A stretch of DNA of 12,229 bases. It comes from JBPCNH01 sp051001455 (GTDB taxonomy: Bacteria > Actinomycetota > CADDZG01 > WHSQ01). Positions 1 through 6,838 of the stretch are shown here, piece after piece. Where the stretch lies: the NCBI GenBank assembly GCA_051001455.1, contig JBPCNH010000005.1, positions 1 to 12,229 on the forward strand, read 5' to 3'. Made by a program: the position numbers and the translations under genes. Position 1 is the first letter of the stretch; each line of letters opens with the position of its first letter. The notes under the pieces were generated by a model. The model was not told the origin of the DNA. It searched no databases and saw only the letters and a program-made list of their open reading frames with translations.

Positions 1-148
1 CCTCGGCGTTGTCACACGCCACCGCCCAGCGCAGCTGCTCGAGATGAAGCGCCCCGAGCGCCGCCTGGCCGGCACGGAGCCCATCAGTCAGCTCGATCCG
101 ATCGGACCGGAAACTCTCTCTGATGTCGGCCAGTGAAGGCTGTGCCAT
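1..148 (-). CDS. N-terminal part of unknown protein, possibly SOS-regulated DUF222/HNH family
   Basis: This gene leaves the window at its left edge, so only the first 49 residues are visible. They begin MAQPSLADIRESF and continue as an amphipathic helix-like stretch ending LEQLRWAVACDNAE. The ATG at 148 is chosen because AGGAG (154-158) lies 5 nt upstream of it. A TTGACT/TAGGAT promoter carrying a perfect actinobacterial LexA box lies directly upstream, so DNA-damage control is likely. The helical N-terminus with LRWAVACDNAE recalls the start of DUF222 (13E12-repeat) HNH endonuclease-like proteins, a family known to carry LexA sites in mycobacteria. That assignment is a weak family impression from 49 residues, because the diagnostic HNH end is outside the window. 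Other SOS-regulated proteins remain possible. The reading frame is well supported; the function is not. Confidence 0.6.
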   Translation of the reverse strand, partial: MAQPSLADIRESFRSDRIELTDGLRAGQAALGALHLEQLRWAVACDNAE

Positions 149-153
149 GCCGG

Positions 154-158
154 CTCCT
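154..158 (-). promoter_or_regulatory. Shine-Dalgarno site of the partial left-edge gene
   Basis: AGGAG on the minus strand, 5 nt before the ATG at 148. It fixes the start of the truncated gene and shows that this transcript has a leader, unlike many genes in the window. Confidence 0.65.
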
Positions 159-190
159 AGGTGCGAGGCGGGACCTTTCAGATACCAGCT

Positions 191-220
191 ATCCTATACG
201 AACATATGTTCGTTAGTCAA
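191..220 (-). promoter_or_regulatory. Sigma-70-type promoter of the left-edge gene
   Basis: On the minus strand TTGACT (215-220) and TAGGAT (191-196) are separated by an 18 bp spacer, a good match to actinobacterial housekeeping promoters. Transcription would start near 184, giving a leader of about 36 nt that contains the AGGAG site. The LexA box occupies most of the spacer, so a bound repressor would exclude RNA polymerase. Confidence 0.6.
198..213. promoter_or_regulatory. LexA (SOS) operator
   Basis: ACGAACATATGTTCGT is a perfect 16 bp palindrome. Its core CGAAC-N4-GTTCG matches the actinobacterial/Gram-positive LexA box (CGAACRNRYGTTYG). It lies wholly between the -35 and -10 of the promoter reading leftward into the truncated gene. 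No plus-strand gene starts nearby, so the site most plausibly serves that gene alone. Confidence 0.8.
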
Positions 221-345
221 CCCCAGAACCGCAGATCTTCGGCCTTTTTGTTGGGCCACCGTCCAGATCTCGTTGCCGGAAGGACATCGTTCGCCGTCGA
301 ATGGACCTCGCTCTTAGCCGGGCACGGTCTGGGGTCTGACCCGGT

Positions 346-361
346 AAAAGGCGTAGCGCCT
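346..361 (-). terminator. Weak hairpin terminator at the end of the WS/DGAT gene
   Basis: On the minus strand AGGCG-CTA-CGCCT is followed by further T residues (TTTT counting the last stem base). The first stem base is the last base of the acyltransferase TGA stop codon. The stem is only 5 bp (6 with a G-U pair) and the T run is short, so this is at best a weak intrinsic terminator. Confidence 0.35.
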
Positions 362-1740
362 CAGATGGAGCTGAGGAGTTCTGCCACGGACTTCTCGATG
401 CCTTCCGCCAGAAGCGCCAGGTCCGGCGCGCCGTCGTAATCCCCGAGCAACCCGAAGCCGATCTTGCCGTTGTACGAAAGGAGCGCAACACCGAGGGTCG
501 TGTTGCCGGACAGCGGCAGCACCGGATAGACCTCGAGCATCTCGCGCCCCAGCGTGTACAGGGGGAACTGCGGACCCGGGACGTTCGTGACGACCAGGTT
601 GAACGCCCGCTGGCGCGCGATGAGTCGTGAGGCTTGAGCCAGGATCGTCGGCGGCGCGTATTCGCCTAAGGACGTGAGCAGTTGCGCGCCGACGGCCTGA
701 CCGGAGGACTTCAGATCCTCCATCCGCTCGGAGATGATCTGCACACGCGCCACGGCGTCGGGTTCGTTCACGGGCAACGTCGCCCACATGGATCCCACCC
801 GGTTGCCGAGCGCTCCTTGCTCACTGTCGGCGCGTACCGAGACCGGGATCATGGCTCGCAGCTCGATCTCGTCGACCTTCTCACCGCGCGCCCGTAAAAG
901 TCGCCGCAGACCGCCGGAGACGACTGCAAGGACGACGTCGTTGACCGTTCCGCCGAGCGTGTTCTTGATGCGCTTCACGTCTTCGAGCGCGATATCGATG
1001 GTCTCGAAGCGCCGGTGGGGACCGACGGGACGGTTGAGGCTCGAGGGCGGCGCGAAGTCCAAGCTCCCGCCGACGAACGAGCCGAGCGCCTTGGCTGCCT
1101 CGATGACGCGGTTCGGCACCTTCGCGGGATCCATCACCGCCGACTGCACGGTGCGGATCACCTCTCCGGGGGAGGTCAATCGTTCCTTGACCGCGTCTAT
1201 GAGCAATTGGTCCGGCGTCGGTTCCGGAGCCGGCCGCCAGGATTCGGGTTCGATCTCTTGGGATTCGGGACCGAGGTCGAGGATCACCGACATGATGTCC
1301 GCGCCCGATACTCCATCGACGAGGCAGTGGTGGGTCTTGGAGATCAGCGCGAAGCGGTCGTTCGAAAGACCTTCCGCGAACCAGATCTCCCATAGGGGCT
1401 TGGAGCGGTCGAGCTGCTGCGACATGATCCGCGCGGCAAGCCGTTTGAGCTTGTCGTCGTCGCCGGGCTGGGGCAGCGCGGTGTGGCGCACGTGGTATTC
1501 GAGGTTGAAATGGGTGTCGTCTACCCAGGCCGGCCGTCCCACCCCGAAGGGGACCTGCGCGAGCTTCTGACGGAACCGGGGAACGAGCTGCAGGCGGTGC
1601 TGGATCATCTCCTTGACGTCGCCGTAGTCCGGAGGAGGACCATCGAAGATGGCCACCCCGCCCACGTGCATGTGGGTGTCGGGTCCCTCGAGGTGGAGGA
1701 ACAGCTCGTCCAGTACCGACAATCTCTCGAATCTGCTCAT
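361..1740 (-). CDS. Wax ester synthase / diacylglycerol acyltransferase (WS/DGAT family)
   Basis: The product transfers acyl groups from acyl-CoA to diacylglycerol or long-chain alcohols, making the triacylglycerol or wax ester stored as lipid inclusions in many actinobacteria. The 459-residue product has the usual family length. It opens MSRFERLSVLDELFLHLE and carries the catalytic HHxxxDG motif as HHCLVDG (137-143). PLWE lies at 115-118, and VTNVPGP (about 384-390) lies in the C-terminal DUF1298 half. The frame stays open upstream to 1914, but homology begins at this methionine and a TACGAT -10 box ends exactly 7 nt before the ATG, so the start at 1740 (leaderless) is preferred. The pcm-like gene is divergent, 32 bp away. 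Many actinobacteria hold several paralogues of differing activity, so wax versus triacylglycerol preference cannot be read here. Confidence 0.93.
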   Translation of the reverse strand: MSRFERLSVLDELFLHLEGPDTHMHVGGVAIFDGPPPDYGDVKEMIQHRLQLVPRFRQKLAQVPFGVGRPAWVDDTHFNLEYHVRHTALPQPGDDDKLKRLAARIMSQQLDRSKPLWEIWFAEGLSNDRFALISKTHHCLVDGVSGADIMSVILDLGPESQEIEPESWRPAPEPTPDQLLIDAVKERLTSPGEVIRTVQSAVMDPAKVPNRVIEAAKALGSFVGGSLDFAPPSSLNRPVGPHRRFETIDIALEDVKRIKNTLGGTVNDVVLAVVSGGLRRLLRARGEKVDEIELRAMIPVSVRADSEQGALGNRVGSMWATLPVNEPDAVARVQIISERMEDLKSSGQAVGAQLLTSLGEYAPPTILAQASRLIARQRAFNLVVTNVPGPQFPLYTLGREMLEVYPVLPLSGNTTLGVALLSYNGKIGFGLLGDYDGAPDLALLAEGIEKSVAELLSSI

Positions 1741-1747
1741 ACGGACA

Positions 1748-1753
1748 ATCGTA
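1748..1753 (-). promoter_or_regulatory. -10 element of leaderless promoter for WS/DGAT
   Basis: TACGAT on the minus strand, followed by 7 nt (TGTCCGT) and then the ATG at 1740. There is no Shine-Dalgarno sequence. The spacing places the transcription start at or next to the A of ATG. No good -35 is visible. Confidence 0.5.
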
Positions 1754-1760
1754 GCGTGGG

Positions 1761-1766
1761 TAGGGT
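1761..1766 (+). promoter_or_regulatory. -10 element of leaderless promoter for the pcm-like gene
   Basis: TAGGGT on the plus strand, followed by 6 nt (GGCCGG) and then the ATG at 1773. No Shine-Dalgarno sequence precedes the start. Only 7 bp separates this box from the opposing TACGAT box, so the two promoters probably cannot be occupied at once. Confidence 0.5.
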
Positions 1767-1772
1767 GGCCGG

Positions 1773-2408
1773 ATGCCGAGCAGCCATGCAGGTTTGGTTC
1801 GCTTGATCGGGCGCCAGAGACTGCAGGATCCTCGCATCGTCGAGGCCTTCCGGGCGCTCGATCGGGCAGGTTTCGTCCCGTCCGGCTACGCCGGCAATCC
1901 CTATGCCGACGCACCCGTCGGCTTGCCCGAAGGGCAGACCACCAGCCAGCCCTCGTTGATCGCCAACATGATCGATTCCGTGTCCCCGGGGCCCGAGGAC
2001 TCGGTGTTGGAGGTCGGTACCGGCTACGGATTCCAAACGGCGCTTCTCGCTCACCTGTCGAAGCGGGTGGTCTCCATCGAGCGGTGGCCGGCTCTCGCCG
2101 AGGCTGCCCGGGCCAACCTCGAGAAGAACGGTATCGTCGGGGCAGACGTGATCGTCGGTGACGGCCATACCGGATGGGAGCCGGGTGCTCCGTACGACTG
2201 CATGATCGTGTCCGCTGCCGCTACCGAGTTGCCGCCGGCGCTCGGCGAACAGTTGGCGGAGGGAGGACGTCTCGTGATCCCGATAAAGAGCCAGACGAGC
2301 GACGAAGTCCGTCTGTTCCGCAAGCAGGACGGCGCTCTGCGAGAGGTCAGGTTGGTGACCCCGGCTCGATTCGTACCGCTGGTACGGGACGAGGACACAA
2401 GAGGATGA
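1773..2408 (+). CDS. pcm: Protein-L-isoaspartate O-methyltransferase family
   Basis: The 211-residue product resembles the SAM-dependent methyltransferase that methylates L-isoaspartyl residues, starting the repair of damaged proteins in the cytoplasm. The family signature PEGQTTSQPSLIANMID (52-68) corresponds to the GQTISQP region of characterised Pcm proteins. VLEVGTGYGFQTALLA (78-93) is the SAM-binding motif I, and E103 sits where the ribose-binding acidic residue is expected. Length is close to the bacterial norm. The ATG at 1773 is supported by a TAGGGT box 6 nt upstream and lack of a Shine-Dalgarno site. The stop overlaps the next gene's start as ATGA, so the two are co-transcribed and probably translationally coupled. 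A related methyltransferase with another substrate cannot be excluded. Confidence 0.9.
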   Translation: MPSSHAGLVRLIGRQRLQDPRIVEAFRALDRAGFVPSGYAGNPYADAPVGLPEGQTTSQPSLIANMIDSVSPGPEDSVLEVGTGYGFQTALLAHLSKRVVSIERWPALAEAARANLEKNGIVGADVIVGDGHTGWEPGAPYDCMIVSAAATELPPALGEQLAEGGRLVIPIKSQTSDEVRLFRKQDGALREVRLVTPARFVPLVRDEDTRG

Positions 2409-3304
2409 GGCGCTACATTGCTGCGTGGCTCGGAGGGATCCTGCTTGCAGGCTGCGGCCTGATCGGCAGTGACGAGAGCGCGCCCGAGCGCGTCCGCCCG
2501 AGCGACGGGACGGGACCGGTCACGGTCACCACCGAGGGTGAGCCGTTCCGCTTCGCGGTGCTGGGTGATTTCGGGACCGGTGACGATCGGCAACGGGAGG
2601 TCGCGGAGCGCATGTGCCGCTGGCATGAGCGTCACCCCTTCGAGGTCGTCTTCACCACCGGAGACAACATCTATCCCGACGGGGACCCCGATCTGTTCAC
2701 CGAGCGGTTCCACGAGCCGTACCGCTGCCTCTTCGACCGCGGGGTGACGTTCCGCGCGGTCGTCGGCAATCACGACGTCATGACCAACGGGGGACATCCG
2801 GAGCTGGGCGACCCTTCATTCGGGATGCCTGATTTCAACTACGTGGTGCGTGCTGCGGGGATGAGGTTCGTGATGGCCGACTCGACGAGACTCGATCGTT
2901 CGTGGTTGCGCCGCAAGGTGAATAGAGCATCGGGGGCGAGGGCCACCGTCGTCGTCATGCACCACCCGGTTCTCTCCGCGGGAACCGGTCACGGCTCCAC
3001 ACCGGGGTTCGGAGACCTACAGCGGATGTTCCGGCGCGCCGGAGTGGACCTGGTGCTTCAAGGTCACGACCACGTCTACACGTCCACCAAGAAACTCCGC
3101 GGCGTTCGCTACGTGGTGACCGGCGGGGGAGGCGCGTCGCTGGTCGGATGCCTGCCCACCGCGCAGACGGCGGTGTGCGCCCGGCGTCACCATTTCCTCT
3201 ACGGTGAGGCCCTCGATGATTCGTTGCTGATCCGGGCGGTCCCGCGCGAGGGCGGGGTCTTCCATAGGTTCCGTGTCCCGCTTGCTTCCACGGACGCTAT
3301 CTAG
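2405..3304 (+). CDS. Calcineurin-like metallophosphoesterase lipoprotein
   Basis: This 299-residue exported phosphoesterase has the full dimetal motif set: GDFG (54-57), GDN (86-88), GNHD (121-124), HH (186-187) and GHDH (220-223). The order and spacing resemble single-domain purple acid phosphatases such as the TRAP type 5 group. The N-terminus is a short lipoprotein signal with a LAGC lipobox and predicted lipidated C17, so it should be anchored outside the membrane. The ATG is chosen because it begins the signal peptide exactly. The reading frame also stays open upstream to 2174, but that part lies inside the pcm-like gene. The start overlaps the upstream stop as ATGA, indicating coupling. 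The substrate (phosphomonoester, diester or nucleotide) cannot be read. The stop codon TAG overlaps that of the convergent GH15 gene. Confidence 0.9.
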   Translation: MRRYIAAWLGGILLAGCGLIGSDESAPERVRPSDGTGPVTVTTEGEPFRFAVLGDFGTGDDRQREVAERMCRWHERHPFEVVFTTGDNIYPDGDPDLFTERFHEPYRCLFDRGVTFRAVVGNHDVMTNGGHPELGDPSFGMPDFNYVVRAAGMRFVMADSTRLDRSWLRRKVNRASGARATVVVMHHPVLSAGTGHGSTPGFGDLQRMFRRAGVDLVLQGHDHVYTSTKKLRGVRYVVTGGGGASLVGCLPTAQTAVCARRHHFLYGEALDDSLLIRAVPREGGVFHRFRVPLASTDAI

Positions 3305-5496
3305 TCCGACCAGCCCTCCGACCCATAGACCTTCAAGGCCGCGAGGTAATACATCGACATATGCCACACGTGCGGCTGGGAGACCATCGGGGTGATCCGG
3401 CCGTCCTCCTTTGGCCACTGCATCCACGAGCGACCGAGCAGCTTCGTGGGCCCGGTAGTCGGCGCGCCGGCCAGCCATTTCAGCGCTTTCCTGAGTTTGC
3501 GCTTGCCCGTCGCGTCGGTCCATACGTAGGCGTTGCCCAACAAAGCGCGCGCCTCGAGGTCCCCAATCTTGTCTTTGCCTCTCATGGCACGACGGATGTG
3601 TTTCCAATTCTCGGCGGCTTGTGCTGCAGCGGTCTTCGACCGGTAACCCACGAAACCGACCGGCCATAGGAAGGTCCCGCCCACGCGATAGTCGGTCGCG
3701 AAGCAATCGCAGTCCTGGTTCCGATAGTTGGCTTTGATCGCCGCCCCCAGCTCTTTGCGGCGCGTTTCCCATTTCGTAGCGTTCTGCAGTGCGATGTCGT
3801 TACCCCTGACGCGCGCCGCCTTCACCGCGGCGCCGAGTCCGAGCCAGGCAGCCTGGGCCGCCACCAATGCCTGCCGCGGGTTTGCCGATTGTTCGTCGTT
3901 CGCCAGACACAGCAGGCCGGTTGCGGGATCGCGGCAACCGAACGGCGCGTCGTCCGAGAGATAGTGAGCGGCGCCCTGGATGGCTTCGTATACCGCTGAA
4001 GATCCGAGATACGAGGAGTCGCCCGTCGCCCGGTAGTGGTCCCACAAGAGCCAGATGCCGAGCCCGGTCTCGTCAACCTCATGGGTCCGGCTTCCTGCAA
4101 CGACCCCGTCGGCGTAGTAACCCGTGGCCCAGTTCCCGGCGGGCGTTGTGGTGCCGCCGGTAGGCTTGGAGAAAGTCGTCGCCTGAAGCTCTCCGAGACG
4201 GACGTTGCGTTTCTGCACCATCTCGGGATGGCCCGCGGCTTGTAGCGCACGGTTCGTGTATGCCGCATCCCGGATCCGGTCGAACCCTAGAGGTTCCTGT
4301 GTCGCGATCGAAGTGGAGACGAGTCCAGTGGATGCATCGGTGGTTTGGCGTAATGAGATGAGCGCGCGCTTCGAGAGTTTCCGCACCGGGCGCGGCGCAC
4401 CCTTGGGCAGCTCCGCTGTTCGTAACCAGTCGCGCCACCATGCCGCCTTGATGCCTCGCGCGTGTTTGAAGGAGCGAGCGCGGGCTCTGTCCAACTGGGC
4501 GAGCACGCTCTCCTCGGTGGCCTCTGCAGCCATGACGATGGTCGAGGAGGCCGCGCGCGAGCGCTGTAGTGAACGTTGTTGGAAGAGTGCAGCATCCGCC
4601 TGACCGGCAGCTTCGTCTCGACCGGACAGGGCGCCGTCACGAGCGTCGTCGTACGCGCTCTGTCCGGTCGAGGAGAATTGGTAGGTATCCGGTCCGACTT
4701 GATGACCACGCGACGCATCTTTGAAACCGACCGCTAGAGCAACGCTCGAGGGTTGGTCGGTGGACTCATCGAAGCCGCTCCTTACGTGCAGGATGGCGTC
4801 GGCACCGGCATCGTAGAAGGCGCCGGTGTCGTTGTTCTGTTCGCTGCACCAATCGTTGGTAGGAGCTTGGGGTGTTTTCGAGACCACCGGGTTGTAGTTC
4901 GTGAACGCGAAGATCCGCACGGCCCGGACGGGAGAAGCTTTCGTGCGCTTTACGGCGACCTTGCGGAGGAATGTGCTGTGATCCGACGTCACTAGGTCGC
5001 GTACCGTGGCTTTGAGGCCGAGGTTCCGTTTCCGGAACGTCGTCACGACCTCATCCGAGTCGTCGTCGCCGAAGCGTTGTTTGCTCGGCCACCGCCGCAA
5101 CCACGAGAATCCCCAAGCAGGACCATCCGGGTCGCGGCCGGGGTCGGGTTTCCAGGCAACACCGATGAGCGCTCCCTCGTTGGGAAGCGCGCCGAGACGA
5201 GGTTGGCTCCGGTCGGTGGTCCGGTATTTGATCTGATCGAAGTAGGACGGGGAAGGCCACTTCATCACCGTCACCGTTGCTTTCTTATTGAGCGCGACCG
5301 AGAGACGTTGATTACCGGAAGTGGCCGAGATGTCGGTGGGGCCGAACACCTCTGGTGTCGGCTCTCCGGACTTCGTGCACGACGTCGTTGTCTGTGCCCG
5401 GGAGGGGAGGGGCGCGGTCAATAGACCCCCGAGCAATGCTGTTGCCGTCAGGGTTCGGATGATCTTGCCGGAGATGTTCCTATGTGCTGCCACCAC
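3301..5496 (-). CDS. Secreted glycoside hydrolase family 15-like protein (glucoamylase/glucodextranase type)
   Basis: The 731-residue product starts with a Sec signal peptide (hydrophobic about 14-30, likely cut after SRA at 34). A beta-rich domain (about 50-340) looks like the N-terminal sandwich of bacterial glucoamylases, including GNQRLSVALN and VTVMKWPSPSYFDQIKYR. From about 350 comes a helical six-hairpin domain with GFDRIRDAAYTNRALQAAG (404-422), matching the R-D substrate-binding motif of GH15, and DETGLGIWLLWDHYRATGD (475-493). The usual general-acid WEE is not evident; the corresponding region reads ANDEQ (532-536). E697 in WPKEDG could be the base. Family is fairly secure, but substrate and activity are not. 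The GTG at 5496 lies 7 nt after TATCCT. An AGGAG 1 nt upstream is too close to act as a ribosome site for it, though a second GTG at 5493 would have a 4 nt spacing. Confidence 0.82.
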   Translation of the reverse strand: MVAAHRNISGKIIRTLTATALLGGLLTAPLPSRAQTTTSCTKSGEPTPEVFGPTDISATSGNQRLSVALNKKATVTVMKWPSPSYFDQIKYRTTDRSQPRLGALPNEGALIGVAWKPDPGRDPDGPAWGFSWLRRWPSKQRFGDDDSDEVVTTFRKRNLGLKATVRDLVTSDHSTFLRKVAVKRTKASPVRAVRIFAFTNYNPVVSKTPQAPTNDWCSEQNNDTGAFYDAGADAILHVRSGFDESTDQPSSVALAVGFKDASRGHQVGPDTYQFSSTGQSAYDDARDGALSGRDEAAGQADAALFQQRSLQRSRAASSTIVMAAEATEESVLAQLDRARARSFKHARGIKAAWWRDWLRTAELPKGAPRPVRKLSKRALISLRQTTDASTGLVSTSIATQEPLGFDRIRDAAYTNRALQAAGHPEMVQKRNVRLGELQATTFSKPTGGTTTPAGNWATGYYADGVVAGSRTHEVDETGLGIWLLWDHYRATGDSSYLGSSAVYEAIQGAAHYLSDDAPFGCRDPATGLLCLANDEQSANPRQALVAAQAAWLGLGAAVKAARVRGNDIALQNATKWETRRKELGAAIKANYRNQDCDCFATDYRVGGTFLWPVGFVGYRSKTAAAQAAENWKHIRRAMRGKDKIGDLEARALLGNAYVWTDATGKRKLRKALKWLAGAPTTGPTKLLGRSWMQWPKEDGRITPMVSQPHVWHMSMYYLAALKVYGSEGWSD

Positions 5497-5503
5497 GCTC
5501 CTG

Positions 5504-5509
5504 AGGATA
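5504..5509 (-). promoter_or_regulatory. -10 element of promoter for the GH15-like gene
   Basis: TATCCT on the minus strand, 7 nt before the GTG at 5496, which is the leaderless spacing seen elsewhere in the window. No clear -35 is present, but an A-rich tract lies where an UP element would sit. Confidence 0.42.
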
Positions 5510-5534
5510 CGGACGTTGGGTCTCTATTCGCCTC

Positions 5535-5547
5535 TTTTTGTTGTTTT
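5535..5547 (-). promoter_or_regulatory. A-tract, possible UP element of the GH15 promoter
   Basis: The minus strand reads AAAACAACAAAAA here, the most AT-rich run I notice in this GC-rich window. If transcription starts at 5496 the tract covers about -39 to -51, the position where the RNA polymerase alpha C-terminal domain contacts UP elements. The role is inferred from position only. Confidence 0.35.
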
Positions 5548-5583
5548 CGGCACGAGAGACGGAGAACTGTCCCACCCCCGCTC

Positions 5584-5589
5584 TAATTT
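5584..5589 (+). promoter_or_regulatory. -10 element of leaderless promoter for rmuC
   Basis: TAATTT, followed by 6 nt (GAAGAT) and then the ATG at 5596. No Shine-Dalgarno sequence is present upstream of that start. Confidence 0.45.
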
Positions 5590-5595
5590 GAAGAT

Positions 5596-6633
5596 ATGGA
5601 AACCTTGCTGATCGCTCTGCTTGTCGTCACTATCGCCGCCTGTTCCGTCGCATTCATGCGCCGCCGCCCGCTCGTTGACCCCCGCGACGCCGAGATATCT
5701 ACCCTCCGTGAGGATCTGCGGGTGGTTGCCGAAGCTGTGGCGGCCCAAACTGATCTGCTGGGGCGGCGGCTGGAAGGCATCGACAGCCGGATGACCGAGA
5801 CCCAGACGGCGAGCATGAAGATGGCGCAGGGGATCTACGCCACGCTCGGCGATCTCAAGGTGTCGACCAACAGCGTCGCCGAGCAGGCCAAGCAATTCAC
5901 CTCGTTGCAGGACCTCTTGCGCGCTCCCAAGGCTCGAGGAGGTCTCGGTGAGGCGATGCTCGAGGAGATGCTCGGACAGGTTCTGCCTCCCTCGGGATTC
6001 TCGACCCAGCACCGCTTCACGTCCGGCACGATCGTCGACGCTGTCGTGAAGGCCGGCGGGCGTCTGATCTGTATCGATTCGAAGTTCCCACTCGCCAACT
6101 ACCAGCGGATATGCGATTCGACCGATGACGTCTCCCGCCTCGAAGCCGAGCGCGCCTTTGCCGCCGATGTCGAGCGCCACATCAAAGACATCTCGTCGCG
6201 CTACATCGTTCCGGACGAGGGCACGCTCGACTTCGCGGTCATGTACGTGCCCGCAGAGGGTGTGTACGGCGAGGTCCTCCGGCTATCCCACCGCAAGAAT
6301 CCGTTGTTCGAAACCGCGATCGACGCGCGCGTCGTGCCGATGTCGCCCCTCACGATGTATGGGTACCTGCAGACGATCTTGTTCGGGCTCAAGTGTCTGC
6401 AGATAGAGAAGAGCGCCGAGGCGATCCTCGGATTCTGCGGGCAGCTGCAGCAGGACGTGTCTCGGTTCGCCGAGGAATACGACACGCTCGGGAAGCATCT
6501 GGGCAACGCGCGCAGCAAGTACGAGCAGGGCGCACAACGGCTCGACCGTTTCCGCGATCGTCTCGACCGTGCCGCCGACCTGGGGGAAGGGGACCGGCCC
6601 GAGCCGCCGGTGCTCGAAGCCGTCAACGACTGA
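5596..6633 (+). CDS. rmuC: RmuC family DNA recombination protein
   Basis: RmuC proteins limit DNA rearrangements at inverted repeats and contain a PD-(D/E)XK-type nuclease fold. The 345-residue product begins with a transmembrane segment (about 2-20) followed by MRRR, so the rest should be cytoplasmic. A probable coiled coil covers about 31-105. The nuclease-like core follows: GGLGE with E119, VDAVV with D148, and CIDSKFP with D161 and K163, then the conserved EGVYGEVL and MSPLTMYGYLQTI stretches. These residues fit the PD-(D/E)XK pattern by position, although catalytic activity of the family is not established. Length is shorter than E. coli RmuC (475 residues), mainly in the coiled coil. 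Its last 11 bases overlap the convergent 71-residue gene. Confidence 0.92.
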   Translation: METLLIALLVVTIAACSVAFMRRRPLVDPRDAEISTLREDLRVVAEAVAAQTDLLGRRLEGIDSRMTETQTASMKMAQGIYATLGDLKVSTNSVAEQAKQFTSLQDLLRAPKARGGLGEAMLEEMLGQVLPPSGFSTQHRFTSGTIVDAVVKAGGRLICIDSKFPLANYQRICDSTDDVSRLEAERAFAADVERHIKDISSRYIVPDEGTLDFAVMYVPAEGVYGEVLRLSHRKNPLFETAIDARVVPMSPLTMYGYLQTILFGLKCLQIEKSAEAILGFCGQLQQDVSRFAEEYDTLGKHLGNARSKYEQGAQRLDRFRDRLDRAADLGEGDRPEPPVLEAVND

Positions 6634-6838
6634 CCTCCGTCCCCCCGCCGCCGGTGTCGAGCCGGCATAGATGATCGTCGGTGATCTCGACCAGGTCGGC
6701 AACGAGCTCGCTCGCGCGCACGAAGCCATCGTGCTCGAGACGGTCCCTCAACCCGGCAAGCGTGCTGGCGAGCAGGACGACCACGAGGTCCCCCAGGTCC
6801 GGAGCGTCGTCGATCGCGCGCCGCGGTCGCCGGGTCAT
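6623..6838 (-). CDS. Small protein of unknown function (71 aa)
   Basis: I do not recognise this protein. It starts MTRRPRRAIDD (basic), has a hydrophobic helix-like stretch LGDLVVVLLASTLAGL (15-30) and continues with an acidic helix RASELVADLVEITDDHL (41-57), ending in a glycine-rich tail. The ATG overlaps the stop of the upstream zinc-binding gene as ATGA, strong evidence that it is translated and coupled to that gene. Its 3' end overlaps rmuC by 11 bp on the other strand. The hydrophobic stretch is short for a membrane anchor and may instead be the core of a small helical bundle. Confidence 0.6.
   Translation of the reverse strand: MTRRPRRAIDDAPDLGDLVVVLLASTLAGLRDRLEHDGFVRASELVADLVEITDDHLCRLDTGGGGTEVSR

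Noticed and set aside
734..1570. 278-codon plus-strand open frame opposite WS/DGAT
   Set aside because: It lies wholly antisense to a clear acyltransferase gene; composition is Ser/Arg-rich as expected of a GC-rich shadow frame.
1741..1914. N-terminal extension of the WS/DGAT frame by 58 residues
   Set aside because: The extension is Arg-rich, lacks family similarity, and runs through the divergent promoter and into the pcm-like gene; homology begins at the methionine at 1740.
2051..2797. 248-codon minus-strand open frame across pcm and the phosphoesterase
   Set aside because: It is antisense to two genes with intact catalytic motifs and has no recognisable domain.
5498..5502. AGGAG as ribosome-binding site for the GH15 GTG at 5496
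   Set aside because: It ends one base before that codon, too close to function; it would fit only the second GTG at 5493, and the -10 spacing favours a leaderless start at 5496.
5524..6180. 218-codon minus-strand open frame inside rmuC
   Set aside because: It is antisense to the RmuC coding sequence and would cover its promoter; no ribosome site or domain.
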